64,000 nt of DNA. It comes from Streptococcus acidominimus (GTDB taxonomy: Bacteria > Bacillota > Bacilli > Lactobacillales > Streptococcaceae). Shown piece after piece: positions 8,084-16,676 of the stretch (its first letter is position 1; each line of letters starts with the position of its first letter). The position numbers were made by a program, and so were the translations under genes. A model generated the notes under the pieces. It was not told the origin of the DNA. It searched no databases and saw only the letters and a program-made list of their open reading frames with translations. The DNA is taken from positions 26,748-90,747 of the forward strand of contig NZ_MSJL01000001.1 in NCBI RefSeq assembly GCF_001921825.1. The letters are read 5' to 3'.

Positions 8084-9781
8084 CTAATCAAAATTATAGC
8101 CTGTCACTATCGGCTCACGTCCAGTTGTTTGATCTTTGAAATACTCATAATAGCTGAGCATCAAGAAAGAACCTTGGATATTGATGATATTGTCATAGCC
8201 ATATCCTTTCAAGGCACAGATTGCATAGTAGCTGTTCCAAGATGTCCGACAATGAATGTAAACGTGTCTATCCTTTGGAATTTCATCTAGGCGATCCCGA
8301 ATTTCATCCAGAGGAATATTCACAGCTCCCTTGATATGAGCTGCTTCAAAGGCATCTTTCCCGCGAACATCTAGAATGTATTCTCCATTTTGAACCAAGC
8401 TCCGCACACTTGTAACTGGTACCTGTTCATAAACACCATGTAAGTAGTTCAAACCAACAATCCCTGCAAAATTCACGACATCCTTAGCCGTAGAAAAGGC
8501 TGGGGCATAACACAATTCCAACTCTTTCAGATCTTCTAAATAGCCACCCATGCTGATAACCGTTGCAATGACATTGATATTCTTAACAGGATTTCCCTTG
8601 CTGATTGCTTGAGCGCCAAGAACCTTACCAGTCGGATATTCATAGATGAGTTTAAAATGCATGGGAGAAGCTTCTGGCATTAAGCCCACACGGTCATTGG
8701 GAATCACTAGAGCAACACGGTAATCTATCCCTTGAGCCTGACAACTCTTTTCATTGAGACCAGTTGCCGCTGCATTCAGAGCAAAAACTCGGATACAAGA
8801 GGAACCAATTACGCCACGGTTTGGCTGGGGTTTGCCAGATAAGGCATCTGCTAGATTTCTAGCCTGCTTCTGGGCAGGACCAGCTAGAGGCAAACGTATT
8901 TTTTTACCTGTCTGACGATGGGTCACCTCAATCGCATCCCCAATTGCATAGACATCTGGCAAATTGGTCTGGTAGGTCGCATCTACCGCAATCGCTCCCG
9001 TTTCTCCTAGTTGAATCCCAGATGCAACCGCAAACTCCACATCAGGTGTCACACCAATTGCCATAATCACCGCTTGAGCAGGCAAGATTTTTCCGCTAGA
9101 CAGGCGTACGCTGTCTCCTGTAATCTCCTCAACCGCATCTTCCAAAATGAGGTTCACACCATTATCCAGAAGTTCTTTGTGCAACATTTGAACCATATCC
9201 TCATCAAAAGGTGTCATAATTTGCGGACTTGCTTCAACTAAATGAACGGTTTTGCCAGCTTTTTTCAAGCATTCCGCCATTTCTACACCAATAAAGCCAC
9301 CTCCAACTACAACCAGCTCTTCTGCTGCTTCCACTGTCAAATGATGCGCAATAGCCCGCACATCAGATACATTTTTCAGACTAAAGACATGCGAACTGTC
9401 AATTCCTTTAATGGATCGTGGTAAGATAGCTTTTGCCCCAGGGGATAAAATCAAGGCATCATAACCATCTTCAAACTCCTCACCCGTTTCCAGATTTTTA
9501 ACAACTACCTTATGCTGGTCTGGGAGGATACTGATTACCTCATGGCGAACCTTAACATCTAGGTTATAGGTCTGTTTTAAACTAGCCGCATCATAAAAAA
9601 TCAAATCGTCAATAGCTGCAACTTCTCCACTAAAATAGTTAGGCAGGCAACAATTTGAAAAAGAAACATCATATCCCTTATCGTAGATTTGAATGGGAAC
9701 ATGTTCATCGATCCGGCGTAGTCTAGCAGCGACCGAGGCTCCTCCTGCAACACCACCGACAACGATATATTTCTTAGACAT
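8084..9781 (-). CDS. cdr: CoA-disulfide reductase-like flavoprotein with C-terminal rhodanese domain
   Basis: A 565-residue fusion. Residues 1-445 are a FAD/NAD(P)H pyridine nucleotide-disulphide oxidoreductase (VVGGVAGGASVAARLRR at the N-terminus, second dinucleotide motif VVVGGGFIGVEMAE near 160, FAD-binding YAIGDAIEV near 280). The single active-site Cys context is SFSNCCLPNYF; most homologues read NCGLP, so the extra Cys45 next to Cys44 is unusual. Residues 460-560 are a rhodanese domain with catalytic HCRTSWNS (Cys511). Such fusions reduce CoA-persulfide or polysulfide. First gene of the operon, with AAGGAGGAAG as RBS. Whether it acts on CoA disulfide, persulfide or another thiol is open. 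Confidence 0.88.
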   Translation of the reverse strand: MSKKYIVVGGVAGGASVAARLRRIDEHVPIQIYDKGYDVSFSNCCLPNYFSGEVAAIDDLIFYDAASLKQTYNLDVKVRHEVISILPDQHKVVVKNLETGEEFEDGYDALILSPGAKAILPRSIKGIDSSHVFSLKNVSDVRAIAHHLTVEAAEELVVVGGGFIGVEMAECLKKAGKTVHLVEASPQIMTPFDEDMVQMLHKELLDNGVNLILEDAVEEITGDSVRLSSGKILPAQAVIMAIGVTPDVEFAVASGIQLGETGAIAVDATYQTNLPDVYAIGDAIEVTHRQTGKKIRLPLAGPAQKQARNLADALSGKPQPNRGVIGSSCIRVFALNAAATGLNEKSCQAQGIDYRVALVIPNDRVGLMPEASPMHFKLIYEYPTGKVLGAQAISKGNPVKNINVIATVISMGGYLEDLKELELCYAPAFSTAKDVVNFAGIVGLNYLHGVYEQVPVTSVRSLVQNGEYILDVRGKDAFEAAHIKGAVNIPLDEIRDRLDEIPKDRHVYIHCRTSWNSYYAICALKGYGYDNIINIQGSFLMLSYYEYFKDQTTGREPIVTGYNFD

Positions 9782-9819
9782 TTTCTTCCTCCTTAGTTTG
9801 TGATATTTTTTTCAAACTT

Positions 9820-9848
9820 ATTTTAACATTCAATTGAATGTTCGTCAA
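9820..9848 (-). promoter_or_regulatory. Promoter with palindromic operator as spacer (sulfur operon)
   Basis: Read on the minus strand: -35 TTGACG (9843-9848), a 17-bp spacer, and -10 TAAAAT (9820-9825). The spacer lies within a perfect 18-bp palindrome, AACATTCAATTGAATGTT (9825-9842). ArsR-type repressors bind such dyads between or over the promoter boxes, so this is the predicted site for the ArsR-rhodanese protein encoded at the end of the cluster. Confidence 0.75.
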
Positions 9849-9929
9849 TACCTTCTCGTAAAATTATCTCCAACTTCTATCTTTTCCTCATATTCCTGGC
9901 AAATCAGCTTCTTTTACTCTCATTTCTGT

Positions 9930-10015
9930 ACCGCAGGTATAATCTGCAACAGCTATGTCTTTTTTATCCGAATTTTTAGGATAAACTCAATTTAACAAGG
10001 TGTGAGAGCCTTAAA
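9930..10015. repeat. Degenerate fragment of the K-type palindromic repeat
   Basis: The stretch from CAACAGCTATGTC through TTTTTTATCCGA and AACTCAATTTAACAAG to GAGAGCC matches the 3' half plus boundary of the K elements described at 20.7-21.1 kb, with several mismatches. The rest of the gap 9849-10063 shows nothing else recognisable. Confidence 0.5.
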
Positions 10016-10063
10016 AGCACACGGTGAAAAGAGAAAAAACTTTCATATTTTTTAAAATCAGAA

Positions 10064-10095
10064 TAGAAAAAATGCCTTGGATTTTCCAAGACATT
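10064..10095 (-). terminator. Terminator after the MATE gene
   Basis: AATGCCTTGGA/TCCAAGACATT hairpin directly after the stop, followed on the minus strand by TTTTTT. Confidence 0.8.
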
Positions 10096-11454
10096 TTAGG
10101 GTGATGATTTCTGTTTTATGGCTCTTTTGGCAACTATCTTCAAGCGTAGGTTCAAGGATATGCCGCAAACGAAAATACCGACGACCAGTCCAATCCAATA
10201 GGCGAATGGGCCTAGCGAGGTTCGGCTATCGAGGAAAAAAGCGATTGGGAAGGTCAAGCTCCAAAAAGAAACGAGACCGATGATAAAGGGCATTGTCGTA
10301 TCCTTATACCCCCGTAAGATGCCCTGTATTGGTGCTGTGAAGGCATCTGCTAGTTGGAAAAAGAGGGCGTAGATCAGAAACTGGGAAGTCAATTGAATAA
10401 AGGCTGGATCCTGTCCATAAAGACTTGCGACCATTGGGCGAAAGAAATACAGAAAGGATAGGTTGATAGAGGCAAATCCCATAGCGATCCAACGCCCCAA
10501 ACGGCTGTATTCCTTAACATCTTGCCGACGACCAGCTCCGACTTCATAAGAAATCACTATCGGCAAGGCTGCAGAGATACTTAAAGGAAAGGCATAAAGA
10601 AGCGTCGCAAAATTCATGGCAGCCTGATGTGAGGCAATCACTTGCGAAGAGAATTGAGACATGTACAGTCCTACGACTGCGAAAATCGCAACTTCCGCAA
10701 ATATTTGAAGACCAATCGGTAGTCCTAAACGTAAGTCTTCCTTGATAAAAGAAAGGTCAAAGGAAGTCTTTTTCCAAATCTGATAGTCTTTCATTTTCGG
10801 ATGACGGCGCATGACCCAGATGACAACCCCTAGAACAGCCCAATAAGCCAGAGCTGTTCCTAGACCTGTCCCTGCTCCTCCTAATCTTGGAAGACCCCAT
10901 TTTCCATAAATTAAGAGATAGTTAAAGAAAGAATTAAAAGGAACGATTAAGAGCATCAAATACATGGACAATCTCGTCAAGCCCAGTGAGTCAAAAAAGG
11001 AACGGAACACGCTAAACAATAAAAGCGGTAAAATACCAATCGCAATATAGAGCAGGTACTGCTCTGCCACCTGAAAGACGGCACTTTCGAGATCGAGGAG
11101 GCGCAAGATTGGAACTGCTCCCCAGAAGACGAGAATGAATAAAAGGAGAGCTAGACCGAGTGCCAAGTAGATAAAATGGTGCAATTCCTGTCGAATCCGT
11201 TCCTGATTTCCTCGTCCCAGATGTTGACCAATAATCGGGACAAGGGCTGATACAATTCCCGTTAAAAGGGCAAAGAAAGGATTCCATAAACTGGTCGCCA
11301 TTGACACACCTGCCAGATCTACCGTGCTATACTGCCCCGTCATCATGGTATCGATAAAGCTGGCTGAAAAATTAGCAAATTGATAGACTAAAAGGGGGAT
11401 AAAAATCGTTAAAAATAAGGAAACTTTTTCTTTCCAAGTTGTCGTTTGATGCAT
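10096..11454 (-). CDS. MATE family multidrug efflux transporter
   Basis: A 452-residue protein with 12 predicted membrane segments in two homologous halves, typical of the NorM/MATE family. FIDTMMTGQYSTVDLAGVSMA near residue 35 and SLWNPFFALLTGIVSALVPIIGQ near 55 match the family N-half; the second half starts near residue 240 with GLPIGLQIFAEVAIF. It would exchange Na+ or H+ for cationic compounds at the cytoplasmic membrane. It is monocistronic with its own terminator; no regulator is adjacent. Confidence 0.87.
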   Translation of the reverse strand: MHQTTTWKEKVSLFLTIFIPLLVYQFANFSASFIDTMMTGQYSTVDLAGVSMATSLWNPFFALLTGIVSALVPIIGQHLGRGNQERIRQELHHFIYLALGLALLLFILVFWGAVPILRLLDLESAVFQVAEQYLLYIAIGILPLLLFSVFRSFFDSLGLTRLSMYLMLLIVPFNSFFNYLLIYGKWGLPRLGGAGTGLGTALAYWAVLGVVIWVMRRHPKMKDYQIWKKTSFDLSFIKEDLRLGLPIGLQIFAEVAIFAVVGLYMSQFSSQVIASHQAAMNFATLLYAFPLSISAALPIVISYEVGAGRRQDVKEYSRLGRWIAMGFASINLSFLYFFRPMVASLYGQDPAFIQLTSQFLIYALFFQLADAFTAPIQGILRGYKDTTMPFIIGLVSFWSLTFPIAFFLDSRTSLGPFAYWIGLVVGIFVCGISLNLRLKIVAKRAIKQKSSP

Positions 11455-11828
11455 GATACTACCTGTTTTCTAAGTGAAATGTTCACCTATAAGAGGTGCT
11501 AAGTCTTCATTTTAAGGAAGAAAGAGTAAAAAGTCAACTAAGAACCTATGGACACAGGAGAGAGCCTCCAATCCCAGAAAGTATCTTTGGTATTTTAGGA
11601 AACTCTTGACAATCTGCCCCAAATAAAGGGTGGACAAGAGAGGTAAAACTAACTTCATGATGACCTAACTATCATCCAGATGAATCCTTTTTCCTAAAGG
11701 GAGAGCTATCAAAACAATAAGATGACCTTGCTTCTATTGGAAGAAGGTTGTCGTAAGGGGTCATTCCACCCTAGCTTTTCAAGGAATTTTAAATAAAAAG
11801 CATCAGTATGAGAGCTATTTTCTATAGT
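11455..11828. other. Intergenic region without a recognised gene
   Basis: About 370 bp between the MATE gene and the repeat element at 11829. I see no open frame with a ribosome-binding site and no clear match to the other repeats in the window. Presumably it carries the MATE promoter and decayed sequence. Confidence 0.4.
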
Positions 11829-11991
11829 TATAGTTGTTTAGTTTACTTTTAGTACTAGCTCCAACAGTCTGGGGAGAGACTGTTGGAGGTGGGAAATGAA
11901 GAAAACGAAGTTTTCGTTAAAAGTCGCAGGTAGTACTGAAATACAGCAAGACGAGTTAACGAAGTAATAAAAGATAAACTAAATGACTATA
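11829..11991. repeat. Type A inverted-repeat element, single-unit copy
   Basis: 163 bp bounded by imperfect terminal inverted repeats (left TATAGTTGTTTAGTTTACTT; right, read inward, TATAGTCATTTAGTTTATC). Inside is one hairpin pair: stem CTCCAACAGTCT with its complement, then GAAAAC-GAA-GTTTTC. The same element appears with five units at 41653-42329 and, in opposite orientation, with two at 44380-44572. It resembles a miniature inverted-repeat transposable element; no transposase lies nearby. Confidence 0.8.
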
Positions 11992-12030
11992 CTAATCGCT
12001 CCAAGACTCCTGACTATCTATCGGTTTTCT

Positions 12031-12067
12031 CTAAAAATAAAACTGCTGAATAAGTATATCCAGCAGT
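12031..12067 (-). terminator. Terminator after guaC
   Basis: CTGCTG...CAGCAG stem followed on the minus strand by TTTTATTTTT, starting a few bases after the guaC stop. Confidence 0.75.
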
Positions 12068-12079
12068 GTCTGTGCATGA

Positions 12080-13063
12080 TTAGTGGGCATCGCCATTCCA
12101 GATAGAGTTTTTCACGATCACATAGTCTACGTGCTTCAAGCTCGAAATGTCCTTTCCGCCTGCGTAGGAAATAGAACTTTGTAGGTCTTGCTCCATTTCA
12201 ATTAAGGTATCTTTCAAGTGCCCTTTGGCTGGTAGAAGAATTTTCTTTCCTTCAACATTTTTATAAGCACCTTTTTGGTATTCGGAGGCAGAACCGTAGT
12301 ATTCCTTGAATTGTTCGCCATCAATTTCAACCGTTTTCCCTGGGCTTTCAATGTGTCCTGCAAAGAGCGAACCAATCATGACCATGCTCGCTCCAAAACG
12401 AATGGATTTCGCAATGTCACCGTGGGTACGAATGCCACCGTCTGCGATAATCGGTTTGCGCGCAGCTTTGGCACACCAACGCAAGGCAGCCAACTGCCAA
12501 CCACCAGTACCAAAACCAGTTTTTACCTTGGTAATGCAGACTTTACCAGGTCCGATACCCACCTTGGTCGCATCTGCTCCAGCATTTTCTAATTCACGAA
12601 CTGCTTCTGGCGTACCAACATTTCCAGCGATAACAAAGGTTTCAGGCAATTCTTTCTTGATATGCCGAATCATTTGAATAACACTGTCTGCATGACCATG
12701 AGCAATATCAATGGTGATATATTCAGGTGCGTCCTCTTTTAACTGGGTCACAAAATCATATTCGTAGTCTTTCACCCCAACTGAAATGGAGGCGATTAAA
12801 CCTTGTTCGTGCATGCGTTTGATAAAAGGAATCCGACCCGCTTCGTCAAAACGGTGCATGATATAGAAGTAACCATCTTTGGCTAGTTGCTCCGCAACGT
12901 TTTCGTCGATAATGGTCTGCATATTGGCAGGTACAACAGGTAATTTGAAGCTATGGCTCCCCAAGGTCACTTGCGTATCTGCCTCTGTACGGCTCTTGAT
13001 GATACATTTATTTGGAATCAATTGAATGTCTTCATAGTCAAAAATAGGGAATTCGTTTAGCAT
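12080..13063 (-). CDS. guaC: GMP reductase
   Basis: A 327-residue IMP dehydrogenase/GMP reductase barrel that deaminates GMP to IMP using NADPH, in purine salvage. The catalytic loop [11 protein letters not shown] contains Cys176. Phosphate-binding [19 protein letters not shown] and [12 protein letters not shown] are present, and no CBS domains are inserted, which with the length distinguishes it from IMPDH. It is monocistronic, with the strong consensus promoter at 13139-13167. Confidence 0.95.
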   Translation of the reverse strand: MLNEFPIFDYEDIQLIPNKCIIKSRTEADTQVTLGSHSFKLPVVPANMQTIIDENVAEQLAKDGYFYIMHRFDEAGRIPFIKRMHEQGLIASISVGVKDYEYDFVTQLKEDAPEYITIDIAHGHADSVIQMIRHIKKELPETFVIAGNVGTPEAVRELENAGADATKVGIGPGKVCITKVKTGFGTGGWQLAALRWCAKAARKPIIADGGIRTHGDIAKSIRFGASMVMIGSLFAGHIESPGKTVEIDGEQFKEYYGSASEYQKGAYKNVEGKKILLPAKGHLKDTLIEMEQDLQSSISYAGGKDISSLKHVDYVIVKNSIWNGDAH

Positions 13064-13138
13064 TTCAGCTCTCCTTTAAAATAATGACCTACCTATGCTC
13101 TTTTGCATCGCTACGCCTTTCGTGCGTTTCCTTTATTT

Positions 13139-13167
13139 ATTATACAGGAATGTTTGGTTTTTGTCAA
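13139..13167 (-). promoter_or_regulatory. Consensus promoter of guaC
   Basis: Minus strand TTGACA (13162-13167), 17-bp spacer, TATAAT (13139-13144). Upstream at about 13190-13240 are two CGAAC-containing motifs (AACGAACGTT and AACGAACGAA) reminiscent of streptococcal PurR boxes, whose core is CCGAAC; the match is partial. Confidence 0.75.
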
Positions 13168-13260
13168 TTTCAAAACTCTGTTATTTTTTAACGTTCGTTA
13201 TTTTTATATAAAAAGATATTCAAGAATAACTTTCGTTCGTTTTTTCCTCTTTTCTGATAT

Positions 13261-13287
13261 AAAAATCGCAACCTAGCGACTGCGATA
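13261..13287 (-). terminator. Terminator after nth
   Basis: ATCGCA...TGCGAT hairpin followed on the minus strand by TTTTTAT, directly downstream of the nth stop. Confidence 0.75.
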
Positions 13288-13294
13288 AAAGGAA

Positions 13295-13918
13295 TCAATC
13301 AAATTCATAGAGTTGAGGATAGCTACTGCACTCGGGATTCTTGGGATGGCAAACCTCACGACCAAAATAAATCATGGCTTGATGGGCTTTAAGCCACAGT
13401 TCTTTAGGCAGCACCTCCATGACACACTTTTCCGTCTCTAATGGTGTTGCTGATTTTTTAACAATATCATGATGCTTACAGATACGACCGACATGGGTGT
13501 CCACCGCAAAAGCAGAGATCCCAAAGCCCACACTCATGACCACATTCGCCGTCTTGCGCCCAACTCCTGATAAGGCTTCCAACTCTTCTCTAGTCTGCGG
13601 CACTACCCCATCATGTTGATCGAGCAATTGCTGGGCACACTCTTTGAGAAACTTGGCCTTGTTGCGATACAAGCCCAGCCTTGAAATATAGCCCGCAATT
13701 TCAGACTCACTAGCCGCTGCCATCTTCTCTGGGGTCGGTAGCTTCTCAAAGAGGGCAGGGGTTACCTTATTAACTGCTGCATCGGTCGTTTGAGCAGATA
13801 GCATGACTGCTACCAATAATTCAAAATGGTTGCGAAAATCCAGACTAGGTTTGGCATCCGGATAGAGGGCAATAATTTCTTCAATCACTTTTCGTGCACG
13901 TTTTTTTGATAATACCAT
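13295..13918 (-). CDS. nth: Endonuclease III-like DNA glycosylase
   Basis: A 207-residue HhH-GPD DNA glycosylase/AP lyase for oxidised pyrimidines in base-excision repair. The helix-hairpin-helix LSGVGRKTANVV carries the catalytic Lys122, and AVDTHVGRI carries Asp140. The C-terminal cluster loop normally has four Cys (C-x6-C-x2-C-x5-C). Here only Cys190 and Cys197 remain; Tyr200 replaces the third and the protein ends before the fourth. The [4Fe-4S] cluster is therefore almost certainly absent, while the catalytic residues are kept. Confidence 0.9.
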   Translation of the reverse strand: MVLSKKRARKVIEEIIALYPDAKPSLDFRNHFELLVAVMLSAQTTDAAVNKVTPALFEKLPTPEKMAAASESEIAGYISRLGLYRNKAKFLKECAQQLLDQHDGVVPQTREELEALSGVGRKTANVVMSVGFGISAFAVDTHVGRICKHHDIVKKSATPLETEKCVMEVLPKELWLKAHQAMIYFGREVCHPKNPECSSYPQLYEFD

Positions 13919-14342
13919 ATAGGGTCACTTCTTTCCGTTTTTCACTGTCTATTATTATAGCATAGTGCTAGGACAAATGGAAAAAAGTCGTTTGGGAGAA
14001 TAAACGCAAGCTCCAATCTTTTCCTTGCTCCACAGTGCTAGTAGCGGCTTTTACTCTTTATTTCAGGCTAAACTTTCCAAAAAGAGACCGGGAGATTAGA
14101 AATGTCCAATGACCCCAGATAGGAAGCTTTCGGAGGTTGAAACAACTTTCCTAGATAAAATAGTCGCCAAATAAAGGGGCTACCTCATTATGAACTCGCA
14201 AGATTGATGTTTTCCTAAGGAAAATCTAGCATGCTCCTAGCTAGGAGTATGCGCTAACTAGAATGTTCCCAACTCTATTTTTATAAGTCTCAACAATTCT
14301 ACACATCAAATCAGAAGATCCATAGGTGATACGCCGTGAGGC
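13919..14342. other. Intergenic region with strong inverted repeats
   Basis: No gene is recognised. Two dyads stand out: TTTTCCT-A-AGGAAAA near 14211-14225, and an almost perfect 24-nt inverted repeat at 14229-14252 (arms GCATGCTCCTAG and CTAGGAGTATGC) about 90 bp beyond the sensor kinase stop. The second lacks a T run on the minus strand, so it is not a standard terminator. Confidence 0.45.
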
Positions 14343-16001
14343 TTAGCGATTGATAGGAAAGCTGACAGTCATAGTCGTACCTTGACCTAAGTGACTGTCC
14401 ACCTCAATCGTTGCACCGTGAACCTGTAAGGCATACTTGACAATGGATAGACCTAAGCCTGTTCCCCCCACCTGCTTGGAGCGGCTTTTGTCTGCCCGAT
14501 AAAAGCGTTCAAAAATGCGCTCCTTATCAGCAGCGGCAATGCCCAAGCCTGTATCTACTACTTGCAGGGCAATCGTGTCCTGATGTTGCGACAATTCGAT
14601 CGTCACCTGCCCCTTCTCTTTATTGTATTTGATAGCATTATCACAAAGATTGTAGATAATGGATTGTAAGAGGGTTGGATTTCCCTTATAGTAAACACTG
14701 TCAGCTTTTAGGGTAACGGAAAGCTCCTTTTGTTTCATTTTTTCTTGTAATCCAGTCAATACTTGCTCGATAAGGCTTGCCATGTCCACTACTTCTTTGT
14801 GAATTTTTCCTCCCTCATCCAACTGGGCTAATTGTAAAATATCTTCTACTAATTGGATCATCCGCTTGCTCTCTTGGTAAATCTTCTCAGAGAATAATTG
14901 AACGTTTTCTGGAGAAGCTAGACCTGATTGAAGCATTTCAGAGTAGCCGAATAAAATATGCAACGGGGTTCGTAATTCATGGGAGACTGTCGCTGTAAAT
15001 TCTCTTCGGAGCTTGTCGAGATAGTATTGCTCTGTCACATCAAAGAAGAGGATAACAGCACCCGTCTGCTCTGCTTCTGCCCAAATAGGTCGAATAAGCA
15101 CCTTGCTCTGCCTCTCTCCAAGCTCAAAAACTCTCTCTGCCTTTTGACCATTCAGCCCCTCTTCCAAGATTTCTTTCAACCCTATATGGCGCGAAAAGGC
15201 AGGAATGATTTGACCAATGCTTGAGCGCTCCAACCCTAGAAGTTGTCCTGCCGCCCCATTGTAGGAGACCAAGTGACCTCTTTTATCTACAATGATCATC
15301 CCCTCTTTCATTTTTGAAATAATGGTGTCAAATTCTTCCCTTTTTTGTCGGAGTAAACGTTCTTTTTCTGCCAGCTGGGTCTGATGCTGCTCCAAGCGCT
15401 TTAACAAGGGAGAAAGTTCGACATAGACATCATTTTCAAACGGTTTTTCCAGATCCAATTTTTCAAGTGGCTCCAATAACTTTCGCGAAATTCTCCTGGC
15501 GATAAACAGGGAACCCAAACTGGATAAAATAAAAAGCAAGCCCATCCAAGGAGTCAGCTGCCCTAGTAGAACCCAGATCGTATGTTGGGACAAGGACAAG
15601 CGCAGGACTGTCCCATCCGCCAGACGTTGAGCTGAATAGAGCAAGCGTTGGGTAAGGGTGTCTGATTGGCGGATGCTTCGACCACTCCCTAGCTCCTGTG
15701 CCTCTCTGACCTCCTCGCGGTCACCATGGTTGTCGAGCTGTTTGGCTACTTTCTCCGAATCATAGAGCACACCACCATCAGGTGCAATCCAAGTGATGCG
15801 GAGTTCCTTGCTATCGAGTTGCTCTAAGTAGCGAAATCCCTCTTGTTCTACCGCCTGCGCAATCAAACTCGTCTGGGTTTCTAATTGCTCCAATTGTAGC
15901 TCGGAAAAATAGTGGAAGAGATAGCCCAAGATGAGCAGAACAGTCCCAAGAAAAATTCCCATCGTCGATAGAAAAATGGCGCGAAAGATTTTCTTAGTCA
16001 T
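14343..16001 (-). CDS. phoR: Phosphate-regulon sensor histidine kinase (PhoR/PnpS)
   Basis: A membrane-bound sensor kinase of about 552 residues. After two N-terminal membrane segments flanking an extracellular loop come a HAMP-like linker, a PAS domain (DKRGHLVSYNGAAGQLLG), a HisKA domain with phospho-acceptor SHELRTPLH, and an HATPase domain (N box NAIKYNKE, G1 DTGLGIAAADK, F box FERFYR, G2 GGTGLGLSIVK). I chose the ATG at 16001 (MTKKIF) because GGAGG sits 6 nt upstream; a longer frame opening at 16028 has no such site. It overlaps the response regulator by 8 bp. Position after pstSCAB-phoU points to phosphate-starvation signalling. Confidence 0.9.
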   Translation of the reverse strand: MTKKIFRAIFLSTMGIFLGTVLLILGYLFHYFSELQLEQLETQTSLIAQAVEQEGFRYLEQLDSKELRITWIAPDGGVLYDSEKVAKQLDNHGDREEVREAQELGSGRSIRQSDTLTQRLLYSAQRLADGTVLRLSLSQHTIWVLLGQLTPWMGLLFILSSLGSLFIARRISRKLLEPLEKLDLEKPFENDVYVELSPLLKRLEQHQTQLAEKERLLRQKREEFDTIISKMKEGMIIVDKRGHLVSYNGAAGQLLGLERSSIGQIIPAFSRHIGLKEILEEGLNGQKAERVFELGERQSKVLIRPIWAEAEQTGAVILFFDVTEQYYLDKLRREFTATVSHELRTPLHILFGYSEMLQSGLASPENVQLFSEKIYQESKRMIQLVEDILQLAQLDEGGKIHKEVVDMASLIEQVLTGLQEKMKQKELSVTLKADSVYYKGNPTLLQSIIYNLCDNAIKYNKEKGQVTIELSQHQDTIALQVVDTGLGIAAADKERIFERFYRADKSRSKQVGGTGLGLSIVKYALQVHGATIEVDSHLGQGTTMTVSFPINR

Positions 16002-16671
16002 TCCCGACCTCCAAGAGATAACCGACACCCCTGACTGTTTTTATATAGGCTGCTGCAGAGCCTAGTTTCTGGCGCAGGGTTCCAATATGAACATCTACTG
16101 TCCGAGTCTCTCCTAGAAAATCCTGCCCCCAGACCTTGTCCAGCAATTCCTGCCTGGTAAACACTCGTTGAGGTGCCCGAATAAGTAGTTTTAGTAGTTC
16201 AAACTCTTTCAAAGTCAACTCTAATTTCTTTTCTTCCACGACTACCCGATGTCGTGCCAGATCCAGCTCAATGACCCCGTATTGCAACTGTTCTTCCTGT
16301 TCCGTTTTTTTGACACGGCGGAGAACAGCCTTGATCCGGGAAATCATTTCCATCATTCCAAAAGGCTTGACCAGATAGTCATCTGCTCCTAGATCCAGAC
16401 TTTGTACCTTGTCAAATTCTGTTCCTTTAGCTGTTGCCATCATCACTGGTACATGGCGAGTTGCAGCATTTTTCTGTAACTCTTCGAGGATGGATACGCC
16501 ATCCTGACCGGGCATCATCACGTCTAGGATAATCAGGTCTGGAAGTTTTTCTTTCAGCTCTTTCCAAAAACCAGTTGCTTCTGAAAAGCCTTTAGCCTCA
16601 AAACCGGCGGTTTTAAGGCTATACAGCATTAGTTCTCGAATGGCATCATCATCTTCTACACAGTAGATCAT
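15994..16671 (-). CDS. phoB: OmpR/PhoB-family response regulator (PhoB/PnpR)
   Basis: 225 residues: receiver domain with acidic pocket ED-D (6-9), phospho-acceptor Asp50 in LIILDVMMPG, Thr80 and Lys102 in VKPFG, followed by a winged-helix DNA-binding domain (LTLKEFELLKLLI, then RTVDVHIGTLRQKLG near the C-terminus). The ATG at 16671 is preferred over the longer frame because the protein then begins with the normal receiver strand MIYCVEDD and has GGAAGGG upstream. It is cognate to the overlapping kinase gene and likely binds the Pho box upstream of pstS. Confidence 0.92.
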   Translation of the reverse strand: MIYCVEDDDAIRELMLYSLKTAGFEAKGFSEATGFWKELKEKLPDLIILDVMMPGQDGVSILEELQKNAATRHVPVMMATAKGTEFDKVQSLDLGADDYLVKPFGMMEMISRIKAVLRRVKKTEQEEQLQYGVIELDLARHRVVVEEKKLELTLKEFELLKLLIRAPQRVFTRQELLDKVWGQDFLGETRTVDVHIGTLRQKLGSAAAYIKTVRGVGYLLEVGND

Positions 16672-16676
16672 TCTCT

